The notes under the pieces are model-generated. The model was not told where the DNA came from, searched no databases, and saw only the letters and a list, made by a program, of their open reading frames with translations. This document shows, one piece after another, positions 1 to 8,263 of a DNA stretch of 15,352 bases. The stretch is from Bacteroidota bacterium (GTDB lineage: Bacteria > Bacteroidota > Rhodothermia > Balneolales > HLUCCA01): the NCBI GenBank assembly GCA_003448835.1, contig DLXM01000056.1:1-15352 (forward strand). Reading direction: 5' to 3'. The position numbers and the translations under genes are program-made. Every line of letters starts with the position of its first letter. The stretch's first letter is position 1.

Positions 1-201
1 TCCACTTTTTTGTTGCAATTCCAGTGTGATTGTTGTAATTTTGCATAACAAAGGTTTATAGTTTAATTATAAGCGGAATGATTTTTAGTTTGTAGATAAA
101 ACAATCGATAAATATGACTCATGATATCCGGTTTCATCCACGCTATTAAACTTATTACCAGAGAGAAACGTTCGTAGTGTGTGTGATCCATTATCATAAA
201 T

Positions 202-230
202 TTCAACTCCGTCCCATTCTTTGATATATT
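202..230 (+). promoter_or_regulatory. Weak candidate promoter of the M24 peptidase gene
   Basis: TTCAAC at 202-207 and TATATT at 225-230 are separated by 17 bp, 37 bp ahead of the ATG at 267. The -10 box matches the sigma-70 consensus in five of six bases, but the -35 box matches in only three. Bacteroidota primary sigma factors prefer a different consensus, so this is a guess from spacing. The rest of 1-266 is AT-rich and shows no gene or repeat. Confidence 0.2.
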
Positions 231-266
231 ACCGCAGGTCATTCACTCCATAACACCTTTCGTCAC

Positions 267-1562
267 ATGAAATCAATCTTAGCCACCTCAATTCTTTTCG
301 GACTCATAATTATTAGTTGCACGGATTCACAAGATTCATCCCAATTGAATCCTTCTGATATAAATGATTCACAATCACACCTGCAATTTGATGGACCCAG
401 TCCATGGCCCGAAATTCGTAAGGATCGTATTCGCACCCTGCTTCCAACTGCTATGCAACGGGCTGGTGTAGATGCATGGGCCGTGGTGTGCCGATCGAAT
501 AATAATGATCCACTTGCTCTACATGTCGGTTGTGAAAACGCTGTCTCGCCAGCTGTCTTCTTTTTTGAACTTCGTGGGGATGAGGTCTATTCTATTGTAT
601 TCTCTACGTCAGGTGAAGCCACTGCACTTCAGGAAATAGCTTTACATGATAGTATTGCCGTTGTTGGAAGAACTCCGGGCGCTGTAACCGAAGCCACCAG
701 TTATATCAATTCCAATATCAAGGGGAAATTGGCTTTGAATTTCAGCAATTCAAATGAAATCGCTGACGGACTCAGCCACACTCAATACACAAGCTTCACC
801 GAACAACTTTCTGCTTCCGTTCGTAGTAATGTTGTATCCTCAGACGAACTGGTCTATGAGTGGCTATCTGTTAAAACTCCGGCTGAGGTTGAGATACTCA
901 AACGTGCCGCCAAACTGACAGTTCAATTTGAGACTGAGGCCTATGCTCAAATGGTACCAAATGTAAGCACCGACCGCGACATCGCAGATTTCCTGAAAAT
1001 GAAAATGCGCGAACACGGAGTCACGGATGCATGGGCACCCGACCAAAATCCACTCGTTAATTCGGGACCGGATCGGGGACACGCACATTCAAACGATCGG
1101 ATTATTCGTCCCGGTGATGTGATTCAAATCGATTTCGGTATAAAAGTCTACGGAATGTGGGTCACCGACATTCAACGATTTGCTTATGTTCTCCATCCTG
1201 ATGAAACTGTCCCACCGACAGACATCCAGAAATACTGGGAGGTTGCCCGTGAAGGAAGTCGCAAAGTGCTTGCAGCTATGCGTCCGGGTGTGACCGGACT
1301 CGAAGTTGATCGGATCCAGCGCGAATGGATGCGCGAAAACGGATCAATGGAAGTAATGTGGAATACAGGCCATCCGGTTGGATATGTTGCCCATGATGTT
1401 GGTCCAAGTTTGGGAGGTGCACAAATAGGCAGAGAACCTTCCTCAACCGCCTTCAAAGAACTGCGAATCGGAAACGTCTTTGCGTATGACGGATTTTACT
1501 TATGGAATATCGAGGGTGGAACGAAAACTATTTCCGTTGAAGAAATGGCTGTTATTACTTAA
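267..1562 (+). CDS. M24-family metallopeptidase lipoprotein (Xaa-Pro aminopeptidase-like), apparently cut short by an in-frame stop
   Basis: The predicted product is 431 aa. An ATG start opens a lipoprotein signal (hydrophobic residues 4-16, lipobox IISC, Cys18). Residues about 45-195 resemble the creatinase N-terminal domain and about 205-431 the pita-bread M24 catalytic domain. By motif, the metal ligands are Asp289 (in IDFG), Asp301 (in VTD), His369 (in GHPVG) and Glu425 (in VEEM); His376 matches the HDVG histidine. The fourth ligand, normally Glu in an EPG-type motif, falls on Tyr407-Asp408 (FAYDGFY), so one ligand looks replaced. M24 enzymes remove N-terminal residues, typically before proline, using a two-metal centre. 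The gene stops at TAA 1560-1562, yet the same frame continues with a family-like tail to 1616, so it may be a recent nonsense mutant, a sequencing error, or read through. The gene stands alone with no evident link to the glycan locus. Family assignment is firm; activity is uncertain. Confidence 0.88.
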   Translation: MKSILATSILFGLIIISCTDSQDSSQLNPSDINDSQSHLQFDGPSPWPEIRKDRIRTLLPTAMQRAGVDAWAVVCRSNNNDPLALHVGCENAVSPAVFFFELRGDEVYSIVFSTSGEATALQEIALHDSIAVVGRTPGAVTEATSYINSNIKGKLALNFSNSNEIADGLSHTQYTSFTEQLSASVRSNVVSSDELVYEWLSVKTPAEVEILKRAAKLTVQFETEAYAQMVPNVSTDRDIADFLKMKMREHGVTDAWAPDQNPLVNSGPDRGHAHSNDRIIRPGDVIQIDFGIKVYGMWVTDIQRFAYVLHPDETVPPTDIQKYWEVAREGSRKVLAAMRPGVTGLEVDRIQREWMRENGSMEVMWNTGHPVGYVAHDVGPSLGGAQIGREPSSTAFKELRIGNVFAYDGFYLWNIEGGTKTISVEEMAVIT

Positions 1563-1616
1563 AATGGCGCCGAGTACTTAACAGAACCTCAAGAAGAATT
1601 AATTTTAATTAAATAA
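1563..1616 (+). pseudogene. Detached in-frame C-terminal tail of the M24 peptidase gene
   Basis: Directly after TAA 1560-1562 the same frame reads NGAEYLTEPQEELILIK and ends at TAA 1614-1616. This matches the usual M24 ending (VTEDGAEYL... followed by a hydrophobic last strand). With the stop read as Glu (GAA to TAA is one change), the protein would be 449 aa and continue smoothly as ITENGAEYL. The tail has no start codon and no gene of its own. The frame and residues are seen directly; the claim that it is a lost C-terminus is inferred from the family pattern. Confidence 0.8.
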
Positions 1617-1665
1617 TTCAGTTAGGGGTATTTACGGTCTGAGTGGTAGTACGGTTTTGAGCGAT

Positions 1666-1687
1666 GAATCTTGATGTCGCAAGATTC
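1666..1687. other. Perfect 8-bp hairpin between the M24 gene and the 64-codon ORF
   Basis: GAATCTTG at 1666-1673 and CAAGATTC at 1680-1687 form a perfect 8-bp inverted repeat around a 6-nt loop. A competing GCGA/TCGC pairing (1661-1664 with 1677-1680) overlaps it. No T-run follows, so it is not a standard terminator. It could be a weak RNA structure in the leader of the small ORF at 1795 or a protein-binding dyad. Function unknown. Confidence 0.35.
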
Positions 1688-1794
1688 TATCTCGTCAATT
1701 GATAAAAATCATTGAATTGATCGTAACAAGTAGACAATGATTATAAGAAACTATCGTTTCTAAATTAATCACTCTCTCTTAAATCCAGAATATT

Positions 1795-1989
1795 ATGAAA
1801 GCCGTAAAGTTACTCATCACGAATACAACGTTTAATAAGCTCGAGGACGCTGCACATGCCATGGATGTCTCTATTGAAGCCTATTTGCAACTGCAACTTG
1901 AAGAAAAAGTAGACCAGCTTATTGATAAGAAAGAAGATGATCAGGAAAAAAGTCCCTATTTAAAGCTTAAAGCCCGGCGCCCAGGCTGA
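1795..1989 (+). CDS. Small hypothetical protein, possibly ribbon-helix-helix-like (64 aa)
   Basis: An ATG start gives 64 residues. The first 40 have the pattern of a ribbon-helix-helix DNA-binding domain: a short hydrophobic strand (VKLLI), then two amphipathic helices (about residues 13-23 and 27-40) with the phrase DVSIEAYLQ. A charged tail rich in Lys, Asp and Glu follows and ends in a basic KARRPG. There is no signal peptide, so it would be cytosolic. No toxin gene lies beside it, so an antitoxin role has no support from context. There is no Shine-Dalgarno site, and the ORF stands between a plus-strand peptidase and a convergent patatin gene. I cannot name a family with confidence; the coding call rests on its helix periodicity and family-like N-terminus. 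Confidence 0.5.
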   Translation: MKAVKLLITNTTFNKLEDAAHAMDVSIEAYLQLQLEEKVDQLIDKKEDDQEKSPYLKLKARRPG

Positions 1990-2134
1990 AATTCTGCCAA
2001 ATTTTCGAGTCTAGCAAATCCCCGGGCGTTTTGGAAACAGAGATTGTTAAAAAATATACTATAGCAGAGTTGCACAGCAGGGATAGGCTTTGAGCGATTC
2101 TGATAAACAGACCACGCGAGTAGCTAACCATTAA

Positions 2135-3166
2135 TCATATCCGATTAGCAGGACTCTCAGCCGGATCATCGAACCATTTGAAATAATTCTCCCCACCCAG
2201 GACCCCTTGCTTTAGTAATGCAGCCTTTTTCTCATTACTCAAATCGAAGTCCGTCGTCCCCACATCCAGCGTGTTTATATACAACGTCCGATGCCAGTCA
2301 TCACTATGGAGGTGCATATTCTCCTGAACCTGCATCAACGCCCCAACCAAGGCCACTGCATATTTTGGAAACGTTTTGATCTCTTTTCCCCGAACCGGTT
2401 CGCCGTAACGAAACAATCCAATCTCTTCGGTCTTATCCAATCTAAGCCCAAGAGTTTGTCGATTATATATATAAGGACTACTTTCAGGATGTTTTTCTAA
2501 AAATATCTCATTTTCGGTTTCATAATATTCTGTCCTGCGCACTGCATCTGCCTCCAGGTCCATATCGACATAGCGCTGGCGATCGAACAATTTTACCGGA
2601 TAATTCAGGATAACTCCACCATCCACAAAAACATCATCACGCGGACCAGACCTGCGTGCAGCAAAAAACAAAGGAATCGACATACTAATCCGAACTGCTT
2701 CTATCAATGGCATATCCGGATGTCGCTCCACGGAAAAAAACTCAGCATAGCCCGTAGACAAATTCGTCCCCACGACATACAAATCCGGCAAACCCTCAGC
2801 CTTCAGATCAGCAAATGTCGCATCCGCTCTCCCCAGTTTTTGCTCGACAAGTCCACCAACCCAGTCGTAGAAAAAATCTCCTTTATTCCACCCAAACTCC
2901 TTCCAAAGACGACGAAAATCCCGAATGAATCCAAAAGAGTTGTCCATAAATTTTCTGAACGAGGTCGATGCCATAATTTCATGCTGATCAAAAATGGAAT
3001 ACCCCAACGCATAGATCAAGGCATTAATTGCACCAGCACTTGTCCCACCGACTCGGCGGATATCGCGAAGATGTCCGCGCCTCTCCAAAACCTGCATCGC
3101 GCCTATATATGCGATACCCTTAATTCCACCACCCTCAAAGACCAAATTCCTGAACTGAGATGCCAT
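2135..3166 (-). CDS. Patatin-like phospholipase (serine acyl hydrolase)
   Basis: This cytoplasmic-type protein of 343 aa has no signal peptide. Near the N-terminus it carries the glycine-rich oxyanion motif GGGIKG, then the nucleophile elbow GTSAG (Ser43 from this start). The catalytic Asp of the Ser-Asp dyad is in VDGGV (Asp182), after the conserved SMSIPLFF stretch. These are the three defining patatin motifs, in the right order. The family cleaves acyl esters of phospholipids or neutral lipids; the substrate here cannot be read from the sequence. The ATG at 3166 is preferred; an in-frame TTG at 3175 would add three residues. About 150 residues follow the catalytic Asp, longer than the minimal domain, with no recognisable extra module. 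The gene is divergent from the glycan locus and convergent with the 64-codon ORF, so it is probably its own transcription unit. Confidence 0.93.
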   Translation of the reverse strand: MASQFRNLVFEGGGIKGIAYIGAMQVLERRGHLRDIRRVGGTSAGAINALIYALGYSIFDQHEIMASTSFRKFMDNSFGFIRDFRRLWKEFGWNKGDFFYDWVGGLVEQKLGRADATFADLKAEGLPDLYVVGTNLSTGYAEFFSVERHPDMPLIEAVRISMSIPLFFAARRSGPRDDVFVDGGVILNYPVKLFDRQRYVDMDLEADAVRRTEYYETENEIFLEKHPESSPYIYNRQTLGLRLDKTEEIGLFRYGEPVRGKEIKTFPKYAVALVGALMQVQENMHLHSDDWHRTLYINTLDVGTTDFDLSNEKKAALLKQGVLGGENYFKWFDDPAESPANRI

Positions 3167-3343
3167 AACGACCAAATTTTTAGATTCCCGGATATAATGA
3201 GTTCATAGAACATACTTTATACAGTCAACTAATTCAACCCCAAGTACCACACATCCGGCATCAAACCGACCATATTTGTTATATAAACGCACCTTTATAC
3301 TCATTTATTAACAGTAATTTATGAGAATTTTTTCAACAACTGA

Positions 3344-3392
3344 TGTAGTACTGTTGTAGTACCATAAAAGCGCTTTCAGGAACGTGTAGTAA
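3344..3392 (+). repeat. Direct repeats of TGTAGTA, two copies one helical turn apart
   Basis: TGTAGTAC occurs at 3344-3351 and 3355-3362, with an 11-bp period, and TGTAGTAA at 3385-3392. An inverted copy, TACTACA, lies at 3533-3539. Two copies spaced by one DNA turn are typical of a regulator binding one face of the helix. Function is inferred, and no regulator gene is in the window. Confidence 0.35.
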
Positions 3393-3468
3393 TTTTATTG
3401 AGTTTAAGAAATTGGCATTATATCTCACTATGTAACATCTTAGGTTAAGGCGGTCCCGAAATGGGCTG

Positions 3469-3487
3469 AGATCACATTTCATGATCT
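3469..3487. promoter_or_regulatory. 19-bp dyad, candidate operator
   Basis: AGATCA at 3469-3474 and TGATCT at 3482-3487 form a perfect 6-bp inverted repeat with a 7-bp spacer. The centre-to-centre distance suits a dimeric helix-turn-helix protein. It lies about 180 bp ahead of the glycosidase start. A 6+6 dyad can occur by chance in AT-rich DNA, so confidence is low. Confidence 0.25.
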
Positions 3488-3665
3488 GATGTAATTGATA
3501 ATAGTGAATGAGATGTTCCGGTCGGATGACGATACTACAATCACATGATATTCCACTTCTGATTTCCGGTTTTGTCACTCTAACGGGAAAACTCTCATAC
3601 TTTTTCGGATAAATCTAAGTTATAAATAGAGTAGTGTTGTGTTTTCCAATCTAAAAATTCTAAGC

Positions 3666-5165
3666 ATGAGGTTAATTCCAAATACCTCAATAGCATCGAT
3701 GATTATTTCTGCGATGGTCATCATTACAGCGTGCGCACCGACAGACACACCTCGGGGATCAGAAATCCCGGATTTGGATTCCGATGCCATGAACGAATTC
3801 ACAAACGATCTCAAACAACGAACCTTCAACTATTTCTGGGACGTTGTGGATGAACCCACCTGGCAAACCGACGATCGTTTCCCAACACGCCATTTCACAA
3901 GTATCGCTGCAACCGGATTTGCCCTTCCCGCATATATTATCGGTGCCGAAAACGGATATGTAACCCGTGATGAAGCAGCTAACCGCGTATTAAGAACGTT
4001 AGAATGGCTTTGGAACTCACCGCAGGGACCAGACGCTGATGGTATGACCGGACACCGTGGCTTTTTCTACCACTTTTTGAACTACGAAACCGGTACCCGG
4101 TACAAAAACGTCGAGCTTTCTACCATCGACACATCCTTATTAATGGCCGGAGTACTTACTACACAATCCTATTTTGACGGCGACAATGCATCTGAGTCCA
4201 GAATCCGGGCCCTTGCCGACTCCTTATATATGCGCATCGAATGGAATTGGGCTCGCGAAGATAAAGAAACCGTTTCAATGGGATGGCATCCTGAAACCGG
4301 ATTTATCGAGGCTCAATGGGAAGGATATAATGAAGCGATGGTCTTACTTATTTTGGGGATGGGGTCACCAACCCATCCATTGCCCGATAATGCCTGGGAT
4401 GTGTGGACTTCGACGTACGAATGGTCTGATTTTTATGGTTACGAACACGTTAATTTTGGACCACTTTTTGGTCATCAGTACTCTCAAATGTTCATCGATT
4501 TCCGCAACATACATGACGATTATATGCGCGAAAAGGGGATCGATTATTTTGAAAATTCCCGTCGTGCAACTCTCGCAAACCGGGCATATTGCATCGATAA
4601 TCCGAGCGGATTTACCGGTTACGGACCAAATGTATGGGGACTTACCGCCAGTGATGGTCCGGGTAACGAATCCCGCAAGGTTAACGGCAAGGATGTCACT
4701 TTCAGAACCTACCATGCACGAGGAGCTGCCAATGGATACATCCGCGATGACGGGACAATTGTACCAACTGCCGCAGGCGGATCCATTCCGTTTACTCCAA
4801 ATGAGTCGCTTTCGGCCTTATACCACATGAAAACGCAGTTTGGTGACCATTTATATCAAAAATATGGCTTTTTGGATGCTTTTAACCTGACATGGGAATC
4901 AAAAGGCTGGTTTAATCCGGATTATCTGGGAATCGACCAGGGTCCGATCATCATTCAGCTTGAGAATTACGAATCCGGTTTGATCTGGGATCTTTTCAGC
5001 AAAAATCCACATATCGTTCGCGGATTAAAACGAGCCGGATTCACAGGTGGATGGCTCGATGAAATCACTTCTGCAGAGACTCGTGTTACAGACACCTTCG
5101 AAACCTTTGATGTAAATACAACGCAAGTCGCCAAAATTGCCTCAGAAAACGGATCTCTTTATTGA
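3666..5165 (+). CDS. PF10091/GH144-type glycoside hydrolase lipoprotein (putative beta-1,2-glucanase), single-domain
   Basis: The product is 499 aa from ATG 3666; an upstream GTG at 3639 would add nine residues but spoils a good lipoprotein signal ending at ITAC (Cys23). Residues about 36-470 are one alpha/alpha-barrel catalytic domain with hallmark phrases: FNYFWDVV near the start, STIDTSLL (Asp155), GYNEAM (Glu223), GLTASDGPG and IDQGPIII. In the founding GH144 endo-beta-1,2-glucanase of Chitinophaga two Glu about 69 residues apart were proposed as catalytic, as I recall; the matching pair here is Asp155 and Glu223. Many automatic pipelines call this family glucoamylase. It is the first gene of a run with the SusC gene 17 bp downstream, so it probably acts at the cell surface or in the periplasm on the imported glycan. 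GH144 membership rather than a sister clade of PF10091 is likely but unproven. There is no Shine-Dalgarno site. Confidence 0.87.
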   Translation: MRLIPNTSIASMIISAMVIITACAPTDTPRGSEIPDLDSDAMNEFTNDLKQRTFNYFWDVVDEPTWQTDDRFPTRHFTSIAATGFALPAYIIGAENGYVTRDEAANRVLRTLEWLWNSPQGPDADGMTGHRGFFYHFLNYETGTRYKNVELSTIDTSLLMAGVLTTQSYFDGDNASESRIRALADSLYMRIEWNWAREDKETVSMGWHPETGFIEAQWEGYNEAMVLLILGMGSPTHPLPDNAWDVWTSTYEWSDFYGYEHVNFGPLFGHQYSQMFIDFRNIHDDYMREKGIDYFENSRRATLANRAYCIDNPSGFTGYGPNVWGLTASDGPGNESRKVNGKDVTFRTYHARGAANGYIRDDGTIVPTAAGGSIPFTPNESLSALYHMKTQFGDHLYQKYGFLDAFNLTWESKGWFNPDYLGIDQGPIIIQLENYESGLIWDLFSKNPHIVRGLKRAGFTGGWLDEITSAETRVTDTFETFDVNTTQVAKIASENGSLY

Positions 5166-5182
5166 ACCCAACCCGTATAACT

Positions 5183-8100
5183 ATGAAAAAAATACACACT
5201 CACACATTGAACAGGTCTGGTCATCCGACGAAAAAGATGCATTTCCTGTCGCAAATCTCGGCAATCGCCCTGATTTTTTTGCTAGCTATGGTGCCACAAC
5301 TCACCGCGCAACAAATAATTAGAGGAACGGTAGTTGAAGCTGTAACGCTCGATCCGTTGCCCGGCGTTAATGTGGTAGTAAAAGGCACTCTTAAAGGGGT
5401 TGCAACCAATATGGATGGTCAGTTTGAACTGAATCTGGCTGAAGGTGAAAATATTCTGGTCTTTTCGTTTACAGGATTTGAAACCGTCGAATTAAATGTA
5501 GCCGGAGAAACTCAGATCACCGTTGAAATGCAACCTGCCGACCTTTACCTCGATGAACTGGTTGTAATCGGATACGGAGCCGTTCGGAAACGAGACCTCA
5601 CTGGTTCAGTTGCTTCGATTCGTTCCGGTGATATTGGAAAAACTACTGCGCTCAACGCAGAACAATCCCTGCAGGGACGAATCAGTGGTGTCCAAATTAC
5701 CACAACCTCCGGTGCTCCGGGTGCATCTGCAGCAGTTCGGATTCGCGGTGTAGGTACATTCAACAATTCATCACCGATTTATGTAGTGGATGGTGTGATA
5801 TTGGATGACATTTCATTCTTGAACTCTGCCGATATAGCTTCGATGGAAGTCCTGAAAGATGCCTCAGCTACGGCTATTTATGGTTCCAGAGGCGCTAATG
5901 GGGTGATTTTAGTCCAGACCCGAACGGGATCCGCCAGTATGGACAAACCCGTTATCTCGGTCACTTCTGAGTACGGTATTCAACAAATCGAAAAACAAAT
6001 CGACCTGCTTGACGGACGACAATTTGCTGTCATTTCAAACGAAATTCGTCCCGGAACCTATAATAATGTCGATGCCGTTCCGAACACAAACTGGCAAGAT
6101 CTCATTTTTGACATCGCACCGATTCAGAGTCACCAGATTTCAGTTGCCGGGTCCAGCGATAAAGCCGATTTCTACGCTAGTTTTGGATACTTCGCTCAGG
6201 ATGGAACCATTCAAGGCTCATCATTCGAACGAATGACCCTGAAATTAAACAACACCTTCCGCGTCAGCCAGAATTTTAAAGTCGGAAACAACCTGACATT
6301 TGCTCCATACAGTCAAACTGTTGCTCCGAACGCTGTATTTGCCGCCTACCGCGCCCAACCTGTCCTAAATCCATACTACGATGACGGCAGCTTTGGAGTC
6401 GTTTACAACGTGGGAAATCCGCTGGCAAGCATCGCATATTCCAACAATAAAAACACCGGTGCCCGAATCGTTGGAAACCTTTTTGCAGAAGCGATAATCG
6501 GCACTGATTTTCTGATTCGAAGTAGCTTTGGTACGGATGCCGCGCTGAACCGTGGACGTAGTTTTACTCCCGCTTATGTGATTTATAATCCCGATGGATC
6601 GCCATCCCAACAACAAAATGAATTTAGCGACATCAGTAAGGCACAGGGAATCAATTACAACTGGTTGTTCGAGCAAACGGTCAACTGGAACAAGTCAATG
6701 GATCGTCACAACATCAACGCCGTAGCTGGATTTACGATGCAGCAGACCCGATCCGAAGATTTCAGACTCGCCGGACAAAATGTGATTCGCGACGGAAGTG
6801 ACTTTTGGTACGTGACACCATCCTACATCATAGACGAAGCAAGCAACATCAATATGTTGAACTCGATTTACAATGGTGTGGATGCGGGACAATACTACAA
6901 TATGATGTCCTTTTTAGGTCGGGTTGTGTACAGTTATAATGACAAGTATATGACCACGGTCACAATGCGACGTGATGGATCATCCAAGTTTGCCGAAGAC
7001 AATCGCTGGGGATATTTCCCGTCATTTGCTGTGGGCTGGAACATTCATAACGAAAGTTTCGCGAGCGACCTCCCATTCAGTGACCTGAAAATCCGGGCAA
7101 GCTGGGGACAAATCGGAAATGAAAAAATCTCATATTTCGACCGATTTTCACGTGTAAACTCCGGTTTACTGGCCGTTTTTGGCAATCCGGATGAGGCCTA
7201 TGTGGCCGGAACCTATGGCAAGTCGGGAAATCCCGATTTGAAATGGGAAACCACAACCCAAACCGATATCGGCCTCGAATTTGGTCTGTTTGATAGACGA
7301 CTAAGCGGTGAAGTCGACTTTTTTAACCGTGTAACCGATGATATTCTGGTCGAACTTTCCACACCGGGTCATCTCGGAAACGGTCAGGGTCAGCGGGTTC
7401 GCTACAACGCAGCCTCCATCCTGAACCGTGGAATCGAATTCTCGCTCAAATGGGAAGACACTATCTCGGATCTGAATTACGCCATCGGCGTGCTGGGTAA
7501 CACCATCCACAATGAGGTACAGGCTATTGGTGGAAACAGTGGAATAGACTCGTTGTTGATTGGTGGCTACCTGGCGAATGGTCAAGCGGTTACTCTAACC
7601 CGCGTCGGTCGACCAATTGGTGCTTTCTATGGTTATGTAACCGACGGTGTCTTCCAAAATCAAGCTGATCTGGATTCATATCCACATATGTCACAAGCCG
7701 GCATTGGAGACTTAAAATTTAAAGATGTGAACGAAGATGGTGTAATCAACGGACTCGATCGTACCTATCTCGGTTCACCAATTCCGGATTTTGTGTATGG
7801 GGTGAATCTGGATTTCAACTGGCGTAACTGGGATCTGGGAATCGGCCTTCAGGGACAAATGGGAAACAAAATCTTCAACGGGAAGAATGTTGTCCGACCT
7901 GATCCATACAACTTCGAAGCCCATGTCTGGGACCGCTGGACCGGCGAAGGAACATCAAACACCGAACCACGTCCATCCTTTGGTGGATACAATTTCCTGC
8001 CTTCGGATCGATTTATTCACGATGGCTCCTTCTTGCGTCTGAGAACCCTTACGCTGGGTTACTCACTTCCATCCACATTCCTGAGTCGTCTGAGTATTGA

Positions 8101-8263
8101 TAATGCACGATTCTACTTAAAAGCCAACAACTTGATCACCTTCACCAAATACACCGGTTACACCCCTGAAATTGGTAGCAACGATGTATTGTCGAACGGT
8201 ATCGACTATGGCACTTACCCGATACCACGGGTTATCACATTTGGTTTTAACACAACGTTTTGA
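5183..8263 (+). CDS. SusC/RagA-family TonB-dependent outer-membrane transporter
   Basis: The product is 1026 aa from ATG 5183, a normal SusC size. The signal peptide ends near LTA-QQ (residue 42) and has an unusually long n-region; Met19 (5237) is a possible shorter start but leaves no Lys or Arg before the hydrophobic core. Residues about 45-122 form the carboxypeptidase-regulatory-like domain, followed by the DELVVIGYG segment (124-132), the plug domain with VYVVDG and YGSRGANGVI, and the 22-strand barrel ending in Phe. DVNEDGVINGLD (848-859) is the calcium-loop-like motif common in SusC barrels. There is no STN domain, so no anti-sigma signalling is expected from it. It imports oligosaccharides across the outer membrane using TonB energy, with the SusD lipoprotein as its lid. 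It lies 17 bp after the GH144-type gene and 8 bp before susD. The substrate is inferred from neighbours. Confidence 0.96.
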   Translation: MKKIHTHTLNRSGHPTKKMHFLSQISAIALIFLLAMVPQLTAQQIIRGTVVEAVTLDPLPGVNVVVKGTLKGVATNMDGQFELNLAEGENILVFSFTGFETVELNVAGETQITVEMQPADLYLDELVVIGYGAVRKRDLTGSVASIRSGDIGKTTALNAEQSLQGRISGVQITTTSGAPGASAAVRIRGVGTFNNSSPIYVVDGVILDDISFLNSADIASMEVLKDASATAIYGSRGANGVILVQTRTGSASMDKPVISVTSEYGIQQIEKQIDLLDGRQFAVISNEIRPGTYNNVDAVPNTNWQDLIFDIAPIQSHQISVAGSSDKADFYASFGYFAQDGTIQGSSFERMTLKLNNTFRVSQNFKVGNNLTFAPYSQTVAPNAVFAAYRAQPVLNPYYDDGSFGVVYNVGNPLASIAYSNNKNTGARIVGNLFAEAIIGTDFLIRSSFGTDAALNRGRSFTPAYVIYNPDGSPSQQQNEFSDISKAQGINYNWLFEQTVNWNKSMDRHNINAVAGFTMQQTRSEDFRLAGQNVIRDGSDFWYVTPSYIIDEASNINMLNSIYNGVDAGQYYNMMSFLGRVVYSYNDKYMTTVTMRRDGSSKFAEDNRWGYFPSFAVGWNIHNESFASDLPFSDLKIRASWGQIGNEKISYFDRFSRVNSGLLAVFGNPDEAYVAGTYGKSGNPDLKWETTTQTDIGLEFGLFDRRLSGEVDFFNRVTDDILVELSTPGHLGNGQGQRVRYNAASILNRGIEFSLKWEDTISDLNYAIGVLGNTIHNEVQAIGGNSGIDSLLIGGYLANGQAVTLTRVGRPIGAFYGYVTDGVFQNQADLDSYPHMSQAGIGDLKFKDVNEDGVINGLDRTYLGSPIPDFVYGVNLDFNWRNWDLGIGLQGQMGNKIFNGKNVVRPDPYNFEAHVWDRWTGEGTSNTEPRPSFGGYNFLPSDRFIHDGSFLRLRTLTLGYSLPSTFLSRLSIDNARFYLKANNLITFTKYTGYTPEIGSNDVLSNGIDYGTYPIPRVITFGFNTTF

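Larger units (their letters stand above)
3167..3665. other. Divergent intergenic regulatory region
   Basis: About 500 bp without a convincing gene separate the minus-strand patatin gene from the first glycosidase. It must hold both promoters. A TATAAAT at 3621-3627 is a possible -10 element for the glycan operon, but no good upstream box pairs with it. The stretch contains a TGTAGTA motif three times in direct orientation and once inverted (3533-3539), and a 19-bp dyad at 3469-3487. An 81-codon minus-strand ORF (3333-3578) has no recognisable domain and an unremarkable composition, and I do not call it. Confidence 0.5.

Noticed and set aside
1589..1619. AT-only inverted repeat after the M24 gene, considered as a terminator
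   Set aside because: The stem is TTAATT/AATTAA with almost no loop, and this DNA reads as the lost peptidase tail, so the symmetry is probably incidental.
1972..2027. GCCCGG/CCGGGC pair after the 64-codon ORF as a terminator
   Set aside because: The loop would be 44 nt and the following T-run is short; too weak to call.
2720..3208. 162-codon plus-strand ORF opposite the patatin gene
   Set aside because: It is antisense to a gene with all three patatin motifs and its translation shows no domain or signal.
3333..3578. 81-codon minus-strand ORF in the divergent intergenic region
   Set aside because: No recognisable family, no start signal, and it covers the candidate operator motifs; more likely noncoding.
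3639..3665. GTG start at 3639 for the first glycosidase
   Set aside because: ATG 3666 gives a compact lipoprotein signal; the extra nine residues would place a polar stretch ahead of it.
4174..4830. 218-codon plus-strand ORF inside the first glycosidase gene
   Set aside because: It lies in another frame of a gene with clear PF10091 motifs, has no recognisable domain, and is a shadow of the biased codon use.
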